A program made the position numbers and the translations under genes. The notes below the pieces were generated by a model that saw only the letters and a list, made by a program, of their open reading frames with translations, was not told the DNA's origin and made no database searches. Source: a virus. From it: 55,653 bases of DNA. Location of the stretch: positions 53,978 to 109,630 of the IMG/VR virus record IMGVR_UViG_3300039098_000023. The stretch is one strand, 5' to 3'. This document shows positions 48,017 through 55,216 of this stretch, piece by piece (position 1 is the first letter of the stretch; each line of letters starts with the position of its first letter).

Positions 48017-48618
48017 CAGCGAATCTGCATAAAGTCGTTAGCGTTGTCAATACTTATCGTAGTCGAAGCTTTACCAGCCTTGTATACTCTGTTTGTATTG
48101 TAGTCGACCGTAACTGGGTACGGGTATACAGTTACTTTACCTTCAATATAGATAGGAACCATTTGCCCTGTATCTGAATCAACGCTCATTACCCACGTTG
48201 CTGTAGTATTCTTTGATGCGTATGTACCATTAGGTTCTTGTTGCTCTACAGTTCCTTCGAGTGTGGTATGACTGCCGTACCCTTTAACACGTTTATGGTC
48301 TAGCTGTAGTGGGTTAGTTAAGCTAACGTCATAAGGCAGTCCATAACCGATTGACGGAGTATCACCCTCAATCATACCGTAATCTGAGCGCCATACAGTA
48401 TGTGTAGCTACTTTCTCGTTACGTAATCTGTATAGCTGGATCATGAGATCTCGCTCAAAAGAGTAACTAAATGCTGGAACAGGTTGGCCTTTGGAGAATA
48501 CTGAAAGTTGTCTAGCGACTGCTTGAGACTCTTTCTGAGTAGACGATACTTCTCGCCCACACGCAGTAACAGACATTGTTAGAACACATAGTAATAGTAC
48601 TGTAATTAATTGTTTCAT
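48016..48618 (-). CDS. Putative lipoprotein
   Basis: 200 residues. Signal peptide MKQLITVLLLCVLTMSVTAC ends in a lipobox (S-V-T-A-C), so it should be processed and lipidated at Cys20. The mature part is polar and strand-rich. Phage lipoproteins such as T5 Llp block receptors and prevent superinfection; this one is longer and not visibly related, so that role is only a possibility. Confidence 0.8.
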   Translation of the reverse strand: MKQLITVLLLCVLTMSVTACGREVSSTQKESQAVARQLSVFSKGQPVPAFSYSFERDLMIQLYRLRNEKVATHTVWRSDYGMIEGDTPSIGYGLPYDVSLTNPLQLDHKRVKGYGSHTTLEGTVEQQEPNGTYASKNTTATWVMSVDSDTGQMVPIYIEGKVTVYPYPVTVDYNTNRVYKAGKASTTISIDNANDFMQIR

Positions 48619-48621
48619 TGC

Positions 48622-48915
48622 TTAGTCCTCCTTCGTAGATTTAAGAATAGAGATAGCACTGATCTGTGCTTGAATCTCGTTACGAGCATTAGCTGTCAAT
48701 TGTGGGTTATTTAACCGTTGTTGCAACATAAATAGTTGCGACGAATACATAGTAGAAGCAGTTTTGTCTGCTTGCTTCTTTTGGTACGAGTGCTCAAATA
48801 TAACATTTTCTACTGCCGTCCTACCGATTAAACCTGCTGAGTTCAAAACAAACCCGAAAATACTGATAACAATAATTACACAAACTGCAATAAATACTGC
48901 TTTTGTTGCTCCCAT
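48622..48915 (-). CDS. Membrane-anchored helical protein
   Basis: 97 residues. One N-terminal span (AVFIAVCVIIVISIFGFVLN) then a long polar helix with Gln, Asn and Ala (QQRLNNPQLTANARNEIQAQ). Lies directly upstream of the lipoprotein gene; the two may form an envelope unit. A palindrome precedes its ribosome site. Confidence 0.78.
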   Translation of the reverse strand: MGATKAVFIAVCVIIVISIFGFVLNSAGLIGRTAVENVIFEHSYQKKQADKTASTMYSSQLFMLQQRLNNPQLTANARNEIQAQISAISILKSTKED

Positions 48916-48931
48916 TTCAATTCTCCTTCGT

Positions 48932-48941
48932 TAGATATCTA
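48932..48941. repeat. TAGATATCTA palindrome with mini-hairpin
   Basis: Core flanked by CGT and ACC, immediately next to a GC hairpin CCGC-AGAA-GCGG on the minus strand, 10 bases before the AGGAG of the gene at 48622-48915. Confidence 0.85.
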
Positions 48942-49020
48942 ACCGCTTCTGCGGAAAGATTAATGATATCGGTTAGTTACAAAGAAAATACAATAAAAGT
49001 AAATAAAGTGCATTTTTTAC

Positions 49021-49049
49021 TTGACAAACGTATTTAAATGTAGTAGACT
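49021..49049 (+). promoter_or_regulatory. Plus-strand sigma70-like promoter, opposite to all genes
   Basis: TTGACA (49021-49026), 17-base spacer, TAGACT (49044-49049), preceded by an A-rich block AAAAGTAAATAAAG. The predicted transcript begins with a hairpin CACGTTT-GCTA-AAACGTG and would run antisense into the gene ending at 49097. Confidence 0.55.
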
Positions 49050-49096
49050 AAGGTCACGTTTGCTAAAACGTGAATAGTATAGACTATAGGTGTGTA

Positions 49097-49495
49097 CTAT
49101 GTGTCACCCTTAATAGTTCCATATACTACATCAGACATACAGTAGCAACTAGCTAACCCGTCCTCCTTGAATTTCTTTATATCTGCTACACAACCCTCAC
49201 CGCAAGTATCGTTTCTGTGACAAGTACAGCAACAAGTATCACCCTCACCCTCTGGACACTGATCGGTGGTACATGTAATACTAATAATCTTTTTACTCGT
49301 AGTTACCTCCAGATCAAAAAGTTCTTTCCCACTAATGTCTGTAGCGTAATTACTATAATTAAATCCGTCAGGTTTATCTTTATCGTATACAGTGAATTTA
49401 AGCTGTTTAGACTTTTCTATCGCTTCATCTAAGCTGTTAGCCTCTACTTTTACTGTAGCAGGTACAAGTAAGTCGCCTGAAAGTAAGTATTCCAT
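49097..49495 (-). CDS. Cys-rich unknown protein
   Basis: 132 residues. The first 75 are strand-rich (SLDEAIEKSKQLKFTVYDKD). Then ten cysteines in 45 residues (CTTDQCPEGEGDTCCCTCH, CGEGC, CYC), suggesting metal binding. AGGAGGATTT site. Its 3' end faces the plus-strand promoter at 49021. Confidence 0.78.
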   Translation of the reverse strand: MEYLLSGDLLVPATVKVEANSLDEAIEKSKQLKFTVYDKDKPDGFNYSNYATDISGKELFDLEVTTSKKIISITCTTDQCPEGEGDTCCCTCHRNDTCGEGCVADIKKFKEDGLASCYCMSDVVYGTIKGDT

Positions 49496-49503
49496 AAATC
49501 CTC

Positions 49504-49668
49504 CTAATCTTCTATATAAAGGTCTACATTACGTATTGTGTAGTGGGCGGTTCCTTGTTCCCCGCACTTACCGCAAACGAAGTCTGCGTTTACGAAATTT
49601 TGGTCACTAACTACAGGGTTTGTTATTACTACACGATCAGTTCCGCAGTTTGGGCATGTTGCTGTCAT
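49504..49668 (-). CDS. 54-residue zinc-ribbon protein
   Basis: Below common length cut-offs. CPNC at 5-8 and CGKC at 32-35 form a zinc ribbon, with two strands between. AAAGGAGGATTT site; ATGA overlap with the gene upstream and a nine-base gap to the next. Function unknown. Confidence 0.72.
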   Translation of the reverse strand: MTATCPNCGTDRVVITNPVVSDQNFVNADFVCGKCGEQGTAHYTIRNVDLYIED

Positions 49669-50090
49669 AAATCCTCCTTTAGCTTATTTTTACGTGATAC
49701 GTGCATACGTTTAGGGGATTTGAAGTCTATACCGTTATTAGTGCGAGGTCTGTATGTGCGCTTCTTATTTATTAATTTAGATAGAGTCTTACTTATAGAT
49801 GAAACATGTGCTGTAGCATCTACTGTTACACGGAGTAACTCTAACTCGTTCTTAATTACTCTACGTCGAATGAGCGCTCCCCTAAGCTCGCTGTACACTG
49901 ACAGCCTAACCACAGCATCGTAGCTGCCTAACTCAATCTCGTGGTATAAGTCGGTTACTTCTGAATCTATACATTGCAATTCAGAAGACTTACGGTACTG
50001 TTCTTGTTTAACTGCTTCGGCGGCTTCTTGCATAGTTATCAATACTTGCGGTACTTTAGCCTCATCCATTTTAACAAACGCGTCTGACAT
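49665..50090 (-). CDS. Basic helical protein
   Basis: 141 residues. N-terminal two thirds helical, ending in a strongly basic tail (KKRTYRPRTNNGIDFKSPKR). Probably binds nucleic acid. AGGAGTAGGT site. No family recognised. Confidence 0.78.
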   Translation of the reverse strand: MSDAFVKMDEAKVPQVLITMQEAAEAVKQEQYRKSSELQCIDSEVTDLYHEIELGSYDAVVRLSVYSELRGALIRRRVIKNELELLRVTVDATAHVSSISKTLSKLINKKRTYRPRTNNGIDFKSPKRMHVSRKNKLKEDL

Positions 50091-50102
50091 ACCTACTCCT
50101 AT

Positions 50103-50131
50103 TAGTTATCTATCGGTCGCACCGACATACG
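50103..50131 (-). repeat. Composite element, diverged copy
   Basis: Minus strand reads CGTATGTCGGTGCGACCGA then TAGATAACTA; differs from the 41276-41305 element at about 6 of 29 positions. The mini-hairpin is CGGT-GCG-ACCG. Confidence 0.7.
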
Positions 50132-50956
50132 TTAACCAGCTAATTCAGCCATCTTCATCGCTAACACCATCAGCTCTTGGTTGATCTTATTAGAAGCATC
50201 AACAGCAGCAACGGCACGAGTACTTGTTCTACGTCCAGACGCTGATACACCTCTAAGGCCACCTTTCATGAGATTCTCTTGGACTCTATTATAAGAATCC
50301 CAAAGTGAACACCCACCATCTGAGTGACGACGAACCGTATTCAAATCTTGTATATTACGTAAAGGACTTTTTATGTTGCCTTTATCATCACGACCCCAGC
50401 GCATCGCTGCCGCAGATTCACAGAATACATTCTCCTGACTTTTAGTAAGTTCGATACTTTGCAACATTTCGATCTTATTAGCAATTAAAGGGATAGACTC
50501 AACGATTGATTGTGATCCATTAATTACATCCGCCTCAATATCACCGATATGCTTAATATTAAACTCACCGAAGGTGCTATCAGAAACGATTAGTCCGTTG
50601 CTGCACACTAGCCTGAAAAGTCCACTCATCATTTTGAAGCGAGTACCGCCAGCAGAGTCATTAGTTATCAATAGTTCTGGATACGTTTCATCGTTACCAA
50701 TGGACTTGGCATCTAAATGACGCATACGGACAATATGCTTTTCATGGCCTTTTTTGCCTACGATTCTGGAGCGTGATTGCATTACCTGAGTAACACCGAA
50801 CCCTTGATCACGTAGAACATCTACCATATCAATCGTAGGGATCATGTGATACTTATCAGACATCTTATCGTAAGCGTGTTTAGTAAAGATTGATGGCGCT
50901 TTTCGTTCCATTTCAGCTTGGTCAATGAATCCGTAGGATTTGTAAGGGTTATTCAT
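50132..50956 (-). CDS. DUF932-family protein
   Basis: 274 residues. Features of the phage/plasmid DUF932 family: an early YHMIPTIDMVDVLRDQGF, then RMRHLDAKS, ELLITNDSAGGTRFKMMSGLFRLVCSNGL, and a helical C terminus. Found widely in phages and plasmids, sometimes linked to anti-restriction genes, function not proven. AGGAGTTCAAC site with a palindrome just upstream. Confidence 0.82.
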   Translation of the reverse strand: MNNPYKSYGFIDQAEMERKAPSIFTKHAYDKMSDKYHMIPTIDMVDVLRDQGFGVTQVMQSRSRIVGKKGHEKHIVRMRHLDAKSIGNDETYPELLITNDSAGGTRFKMMSGLFRLVCSNGLIVSDSTFGEFNIKHIGDIEADVINGSQSIVESIPLIANKIEMLQSIELTKSQENVFCESAAAMRWGRDDKGNIKSPLRNIQDLNTVRRHSDGGCSLWDSYNRVQENLMKGGLRGVSASGRRTSTRAVAAVDASNKINQELMVLAMKMAELAG

Positions 50957-50971
50957 GTTGAACTCCTTTGC

Positions 50972-50981
50972 TAGATAACTA
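50972..50981. repeat. Palindrome family member (TAGATAACTA)
   Basis: Core in GCTAGATAACTAGC, immediately before the AAGGAG of the DUF932 gene. Confidence 0.75.
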
Positions 50982-50985
50982 GCGG

Positions 50986-51159
50986 TTAATAGTCTTCTAC
51001 TAGAACTTTAATTAACTGGTCAATGAACGTCTTGAGGTCTGGATCTGTATTATAGTCCATATCTTTTTGAAGTTTCCTTAGGTCACTAAGGGAGAATCCT
51101 ATAATAGGCCCAGCGTGGGACTCCTTTAGTACTTTATAGTAGTAATCTGGGATTGACAT
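50986..51159 (-). CDS. 57-residue unknown protein
   Basis: ATG at 51159, five bases after AAGGA; another ATG two codons earlier sits on that site. Residues include IPDYYYKVLKESHAGPIIGF and an acidic helix. Fits the gap between its neighbours. No family recognised. Confidence 0.65.
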   Translation of the reverse strand: MSIPDYYYKVLKESHAGPIIGFSLSDLRKLQKDMDYNTDPDLKTFIDQLIKVLVEDY

Positions 51160-51175
51160 GCTCATCCTTAATAGG

Positions 51176-51742
51176 TTAAATATCCAAAGATAGTCGGTCT
51201 TTGTTGTACCAGTACTCTACGTCACTATCGTAAGCTACAGCACTTATGCGATAGTGCATATCGAAGCTACAGTCAGGTGTTACTTTGTTGATAACGTAAG
51301 TACCTGAGGCGGGTTGTCTATCGTATACTTCGGACTTTATTGTTACCTTAGTACCTACAGGAACCGTTTCTGGTTTTAGGATGTCTAGTAGCTGTAATGC
51401 GCTAGCATAGTACCACCAAGAGTTTCCATCTGTATCTAATAACTGATACACCTGACTGTAGCTGTTAACGTCAATACTGGTTATACTGTAAATTTCATCT
51501 ATACTATGTGATAAGCTTATGTCGTCGCAATCGTGTCTAATGGTAACTTTAGTACCTACTGGTACAGATAAAGGGTTATCTAAGTTTACAGTATCACGCA
51601 AACGATAACTATCAAGCGCTTCTATAATTTTATCTGAATTATCAGGAAAGCTCTCAATAGCAATACTGCTTGCTTGATTATCTTTTTTATCAACTTTATT
51701 GATAGCAAATAACGCTACACCTTTTTTCTTTAGTTTAGCCAT
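51176..51742 (-). CDS. Protein with VPVGTKV SH3-like repeats
   Basis: 188 residues. Opens MAKLKKKGVALF, like the product at 52376-53137 (MAKQRRNKGVALF). Two beta-barrel-like repeats each start with VPVGTKVTI (LDNPLSVPVGTKVTIRH and KPETVPVGTKVTIKS). These are likely small SH3-like binding domains. Function unknown. Confidence 0.78.
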   Translation of the reverse strand: MAKLKKKGVALFAINKVDKKDNQASSIAIESFPDNSDKIIEALDSYRLRDTVNLDNPLSVPVGTKVTIRHDCDDISLSHSIDEIYSITSIDVNSYSQVYQLLDTDGNSWWYYASALQLLDILKPETVPVGTKVTIKSEVYDRQPASGTYVINKVTPDCSFDMHYRISAVAYDSDVEYWYNKDRLSLDI

Positions 51743-51760
51743 AAACCCTCCTCGTTAGGT

Positions 51761-51770
51761 TAGATATCTA
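51761..51770. repeat. TAGATATCTA palindrome
   Basis: Core followed by a variant TAGTCATCTA at 51801-51810, both in the leader of the gene at 51176-51742, next to the hairpin at 51814-51836. Confidence 0.8.
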
Positions 51771-51800
51771 GTAGCAACTAAGCCTAAACTTAGCTCTTAT

Positions 51801-51810
51801 TAGTCATCTA
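51801..51810. repeat. Palindrome family member (TAGTCATCTA)
   Basis: Two-base variant of the core beside a strong hairpin. Confidence 0.55.
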
Positions 51811-51813
51811 ACA

Positions 51814-51836
51814 GAGGGCTAGCTGCACTAGCCCTC
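51814..51836 (-). terminator. Strong GC hairpin, probable terminator
   Basis: GAGGGCTAG and CTAGCCCTC form a perfect 9-pair stem with a 5-base loop in the gap after the gene ending at 51870. No clear T-run follows. Confidence 0.55.
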
Positions 51837-51869
51837 CGTTGCTTACGTGAATAATTATACTAATATTAC

Positions 51870-52235
51870 CTAACTAACTGTGCGCTCAAAATCTGCTGCG
51901 ATCAAGTTTGGTACGGCGTTAAGAGTAGATTGCTCTAACTGCATCGCCATAATATTGAACGTCATCTGTAGCTTAGGTGGGAATGCCATAGTTGAGTAAG
52001 ACACGCCAGCACCGCCAAATACCTGAGTTTCGATAAGTTCATTCTTAGCTTTTGCTACAAAGAACTGACGGATGGTGTTATCGTTCGGTTGAGTCTCCCC
52101 TACACAGACGAAGTCACTAAGTGTAATTTCTTCGCCGACTTTAGCAAACTGCCCGACGTAAACGATACCGTCGATAACGATGATTTGTGGTTGATTACTC
52201 TTAGTTGCTTTAGTAGTTGTAGTTGTTTTTGCCAT
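51870..52235 (-). CDS. Unknown protein
   Basis: 121 residues. Thr/Lys-rich start (MAKTTTTTKATKSNQ), then strands IIVIDGIVYVGQFAKVGEEI, and a helical end. Has its own strong promoter, a palindrome in the leader and a hairpin after it, so probably well expressed alone. No family recognised. Confidence 0.8.
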   Translation of the reverse strand: MAKTTTTTKATKSNQPQIIVIDGIVYVGQFAKVGEEITLSDFVCVGETQPNDNTIRQFFVAKAKNELIETQVFGGAGVSYSTMAFPPKLQMTFNIMAMQLEQSTLNAVPNLIAADFERTVS

Positions 52236-52250
52236 GATTAATTCTCCTTG

Positions 52251-52264
52251 GTTAGATATCTAAC
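52251..52264. repeat. TAGATATCTA palindrome
   Basis: GTTAGATATCTAAC, perfect 14 bp, nine bases before the AGGAG of the gene at 51870-52235, with a CGG-ATGCG-CCG mini-hairpin next to it. Confidence 0.88.
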
Positions 52265-52330
52265 GGCGCATCCGAACAGCTACCGTTTGCCCTGTAAGTA
52301 GGACGCTTATATTCCCAACTTGTTGTAAAC

Positions 52331-52358
52331 ATTGTACCTTAACGAAATCTTGTGTCAA
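52331..52358 (-). promoter_or_regulatory. Strong promoter of 51870-52235 gene
   Basis: Minus strand TTGACA (52353-52358), 16-base spacer, TACAAT (52331-52336). Upstream block AAAAAGTAATAAATAAG shared with the 41.8, 46.7 and 54.2 kb promoters. Confidence 0.8.
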
Positions 52359-52375
52359 CACTTATTTATTACTTT

Positions 52376-53137
52376 TTAATCTTTCTTGTACTTAGTGTAT
52401 TCTGCATCGGTAGCGAGTTTAAAGTATGATGTACCGCAAGGATGACCTAAGCACTCCCCATCATGCCTACAACAATTACCGCAGTCGCTTTGATTACCTT
52501 CGCCTTTCATGCTTAAATACTTAATACCTTTATAATCGAAGGCGTAGTTAATGTCAGAGTTAATGTCAGCTAAATAAGCTTTCGCAGCATCAACTGAGCT
52601 ACTCTTGAAATCTTGGCATGAATAGTCGCCATCACTATTTAAAGGGCACTCACTACACTTGATCCCATATAAGCATGACCCCTCTATGATTATCTCATTT
52701 GCAATACGCTCATGCTCAGATTCGTCAGTTAAATCATCTAAAGAGCTTACGTTTGTTTGGAGTTCTAAGCTACTGTTATTGTACCATACTCCGCGATCCT
52801 CACTACTTGCGCCGCCGACCTTATAACTCATGCTGTCTGATCTGGTATCTACCTTTACGATGACGTAACTTTTTCCTAGTTTATGCCTAAAATATTCAGC
52901 ATTAATGATACGAACCTTAGTACCAACTGGTACTGATTCAGGGTTGCTTAGATCAACGGGGCCACTATAGACACATCCCAATCCATCTACGACGTTTCTA
53001 TATTCTTCACCAGTTAGCCCTGTAAGGCTATAGTGACAAGCTGAGTTGCCTTGCACAGTACACGCTTGTTTCTCTGTTGGTAGCACATCACCGACTGGGA
53101 ATAAGGCTACCCCTTTGTTCCTACGTTGCTTTGCCAT
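52376..53137 (-). CDS. VPVGTKV-type protein with Cys-rich C terminus
   Basis: 253 residues from the ATG at 53137 after GGAGGCACT. N terminus MAKQRRNKGVALFPVGD and the repeat VDLSNPESVPVGTKVRI mark it as a paralogue of the 51176-51742 product. The second half has many Cys (GSCLYGIKCSECPLNSDG, CGNCCRHDGECLGHPCG), likely metal sites. Function unknown. Confidence 0.78.
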   Translation of the reverse strand: MAKQRRNKGVALFPVGDVLPTEKQACTVQGNSACHYSLTGLTGEEYRNVVDGLGCVYSGPVDLSNPESVPVGTKVRIINAEYFRHKLGKSYVIVKVDTRSDSMSYKVGGASSEDRGVWYNNSSLELQTNVSSLDDLTDESEHERIANEIIIEGSCLYGIKCSECPLNSDGDYSCQDFKSSSVDAAKAYLADINSDINYAFDYKGIKYLSMKGEGNQSDCGNCCRHDGECLGHPCGTSYFKLATDAEYTKYKKD

Positions 53138-53145
53138 AGTGCCTC

Positions 53146-53376
53146 CTAACAAATACAAGCGTGTTGCTTGCGGCCACAAGATGAACATCTTTTATGCTTA
53201 TCAGCATTCTTAACTGCTCGTTTAGTATTAGGTTTTTCGTACTCAACATACTTCCGCATACCTGCTCCTTTAATTACTAACTCAGCGCCGTCAATGTTAC
53301 TCCAATAACTCTTTGCGAACGCCATACTACTTTCTGTAATACCTGTAGGCGAACCTTTAATGTATACGTGTATCAT
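53146..53376 (-). CDS. Small protein with C-terminal Cys ribbon
   Basis: 76 residues. An alpha/beta N terminus (HVYIKGSPTGITESSMAFAK), a basic linker and RCSSCGRKQHACIC at the end, a four-Cys zinc set. Start after GAGGATTCCGAT. Function unknown. Confidence 0.76.
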   Translation of the reverse strand: MIHVYIKGSPTGITESSMAFAKSYWSNIDGAELVIKGAGMRKYVEYEKPNTKRAVKNADKHKRCSSCGRKQHACIC

Positions 53377-53390
53377 ATCGGAATCCTCGT

Positions 53391-53400
53391 TAGATATCTA
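53391..53400. repeat. TAGATATCTA palindrome
   Basis: Core in CGTTAGATATCTAGTA, directly before the ribosome site of 53146-53376 and after the stop of 53405-54139. Confidence 0.82.
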
Positions 53401-53404
53401 GTAC

Positions 53405-54139
53405 TTATTTTTCTATCTCCTCGATAAGCGCGTCTAGCTCCGTTACCGTATTAACGTAGTACCGCCTCAAAACCGAAATCATTGCACTATTAGCAGTACT
53501 TGAGTTAGCAATACAGTAAAGAGTGTTAGTAAGCTCACATAATTCATTCGCTTGATCCTCAGTGATACCCCCAACAATGACAGCGCTATCGTTACAATCT
53601 AAATCTTGAGCTAGCTCAACAGGCACACCTAATTTATCTGTGAAATAGAAAGCTAAATCTTCCTCGCATAATTCACTAGGTTGTATGTAATATAGGTTTG
53701 GGTATTTTGATAGTTGCTCCTTATTTAACGGTTTAAAGTCTTTAGCGACTTCCGTTCGATCATCGTAAGTAATCTCATCCTCAGGGTCGAGTAAGAAGCT
53801 TATACTTACATTGAAGTCGATTTCTGCAATACGTTTAGCCGTTTCGGTTCGTTCAATGTATAAGTTTTGTTTCTCAATGATACCAGCCAACTCAGGATCA
53901 TCTACCGAGAATCGACGAACAGATGTAGCACAAATAAGATCCTTAACTTCCTCAGCAACTTCCTTAGAGAAAATGGGCCACGCCACTACAAAATCCTCAG
54001 GTTTATTAATAAAATTCTTAACGATGTCTCCGTTACCATCGTAAAACACCGAATAAACAAGTGGGTCAGTAATCCCAAAACCTTTTAAAGTAGAAAGGTA
54101 GTCCATTTGTTCTAGTGTTAGCATTTTAGTCTCTAACAT
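53405..54139 (-). CDS. Unknown acidic protein
   Basis: 244 residues, acidic, mixed helix and strand, no cysteine cluster or P-loop. Opens with LTLEQMDYLSTLKGFGITDP. Expressed from the promoter at 54217-54245 with a palindrome in the leader. No family recognised. Confidence 0.82.
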   Translation of the reverse strand: MLETKMLTLEQMDYLSTLKGFGITDPLVYSVFYDGNGDIVKNFINKPEDFVVAWPIFSKEVAEEVKDLICATSVRRFSVDDPELAGIIEKQNLYIERTETAKRIAEIDFNVSISFLLDPEDEITYDDRTEVAKDFKPLNKEQLSKYPNLYYIQPSELCEEDLAFYFTDKLGVPVELAQDLDCNDSAVIVGGITEDQANELCELTNTLYCIANSSTANSAMISVLRRYYVNTVTELDALIEEIEK

Positions 54140-54152
54140 AAAATCTCCTTGC

Positions 54153-54162
54153 TAGTTATCTA
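54153..54162. repeat. Palindrome family member (TAGTTATCTA)
   Basis: Core in GCTAGTTATCTAGC just before the AAGGAG of the gene at 53405-54139. Confidence 0.75.
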
Positions 54163-54216
54163 GCAGAAATGCTCATAATTGAGCCGAGGATTAAGTTGTT
54201 CCTGACTGTTGTAAGT

Positions 54217-54245
54217 AGTATATAACGGTAGAAATTTAGAGTCAA
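54217..54245 (-). promoter_or_regulatory. Strong promoter of 53405-54139 gene
   Basis: Minus strand TTGACT (54240-54245), 17-base spacer, TATACT (54217-54222), with upstream block ATAGTAATAAATAAG. The 460-base gap 54140-54598 holds this promoter, two palindrome variants, the hairpin at 54273-54300 and small RNA copy 2; no further gene was seen. Confidence 0.82.
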
Positions 54246-54272
54246 TGCTTATTTATTACTATATTTCCGTCA

Positions 54273-54300
54273 GTTTCTTAACGGCTCTTTGTTAAGAAAC
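54273..54300. terminator. 10-pair hairpin between small RNA copy 2 and next promoter
   Basis: GTTTCTTAAC and GTTAAGAAAC, perfect stem with an 8-base loop. T-rich sequence follows on the plus strand (AGGTTTTGATTTTATT) but not on the minus strand, so direction is unclear. Confidence 0.5.
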
Positions 54301-54321
54301 AGGTTTTGATTTTATTCTTGC

Positions 54322-54331
54322 TAGGTATCTA
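54322..54331. repeat. Palindrome family member (TAGGTATCTA)
   Basis: One-base variant of the core between the hairpin at 54273-54300 and small RNA copy 2; the only member not close to a gene start. Confidence 0.6.
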
Positions 54332-54381
54332 ACAAATACCATCTAATAAATAGATACAGCACCGCCTTTAGGTCAAAACCT

Positions 54382-54531
54382 GTTTTAGAATACAAACCAA
54401 TTCTAAAACTACCGAATAACGCTTCGCTTAAACTTCTTTAGAACCTTAAAGGTCAAAAGCAAGACCGTCTGAGATACAAAAGACTGTAGTAGAGAAGAGA
54501 GTCTCATTTCTTCGCTATAAAGACTTTTATA
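54382..54531 (-). ncRNA. Putative structured small RNA, copy 2
   Basis: Second copy of the locus at 19930-20078. Conserved: promoter, 5' hairpin GCTATAAA/TTTATAGC, the segment around TTGACCTTTAAGGTTCTAAAGAAG with AAGCGAAGC, and the 3' hairpin GTTTTAGAAT/ATTCTAAAAC (54382-54409). The middle 50 bases differ strongly. Here the outer pair of the first hairpin is G-C instead of U-A. No open frame fills it. The promoter that follows copy 1 is not well preserved after this copy. Confidence 0.6.
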
Positions 54532-54537
54532 GCTCTA

Positions 54538-54566
54538 AAATTAACATATTTTGAGCACAAAGTCAA
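54538..54566 (-). promoter_or_regulatory. Promoter of small RNA copy 2
   Basis: Minus strand TTGACT (54561-54566), spacer starting TTGTGCTCAAAATA (17 bases), TAATTT (54538-54543). Same -35 and spacer as at 20085-20113. Confidence 0.7.
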
Positions 54567-54598
54567 CAGTACAATGACCCTTTTACAAAAGTTTTACA

Positions 54599-55054
54599 TT
54601 AAATAGAGAAAATAAGTGTATCTAGCTTACTAACCCAGTCTGATAGTTGATTAATTCGCAATAACCGCCAACATTCTAGTTCAATGTTGGTAGCCTCTAA
54701 GTCGAAATCGTAGCCAAGCACTTTAGCATCTTCTAAGCTCTGGATTACTTTGCTATTTCTAAGCTCAGACCAGTACGGTCGTTTACCCTTGATTCTAGCT
54801 ATAGGTGCTGAACACCTATCACCAGTAAATATAACCCACGGGCACGCTATACAAGCGTCATCATCTACCGTTAAACATTCGTATGCTAATCTGATAGAAG
54901 GGTGATTCATAGCTACATCGGCTGAGGCGCATAGGTGGCATGAATCTATACTATGGCAATGGTGAGGGTATTTATATTTATTTAGTAATGTTTGGCACGC
55001 AGTTAAGTGCCCTCTCAAAATCTCTTTAGGTACTGACTTTAAATACCGCTCCAT
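54599..55054 (-). CDS. Cys-rich protein, paralogue of 45374-45769 product
   Basis: 151 residues. Helical N terminus, then SCHLCASAD, YECLTVDDDACIACPWVIF and GDRC, the same order of Cys and Trp as in 45374-45769. The C-terminal 50 residues are helical and replace the shorter end of its paralogue. CGGAGGTTCT site. Probably binds a metal. Function unknown. Confidence 0.8.
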   Translation of the reverse strand: MERYLKSVPKEILRGHLTACQTLLNKYKYPHHCHSIDSCHLCASADVAMNHPSIRLAYECLTVDDDACIACPWVIFTGDRCSAPIARIKGKRPYWSELRNSKVIQSLEDAKVLGYDFDLEATNIELECWRLLRINQLSDWVSKLDTLIFSI

Positions 55055-55141
55055 AGAACCTCCGTAGTTTAGTTATTGTTTACTAGCTTCGCTTATCTAC
55101 TATACTCATTAATAGTGCGTTCCTGCTCCAAATCTCAAGTC

Positions 55142-55199
55142 TAAGCTGTTTAAAGCGTGTAACCACCTAACTGCATAGTTTATCGTTTTAAACAGCTTA
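55142..55199. repeat. 13-bp inverted repeat
   Basis: TAAGCTGTTTAAA (55142-55154) and TTTAAACAGCTTA (55187-55199), perfect, 32 bases apart, in the 190-base gap between the last two genes. Could fold the leader of 54599-55054 or bind a protein. Confidence 0.75.
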
Positions 55200-55216
55200 A
55201 ATTCGATATTTGACTT

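Noticed and set aside
54599-55054. tRNA genes in the window.
   Set aside because: I looked for cloverleaf-like arms in the gaps around the CCA enzyme and in the right-hand intergenic regions and found none convincing; a covariance scan would be decisive.
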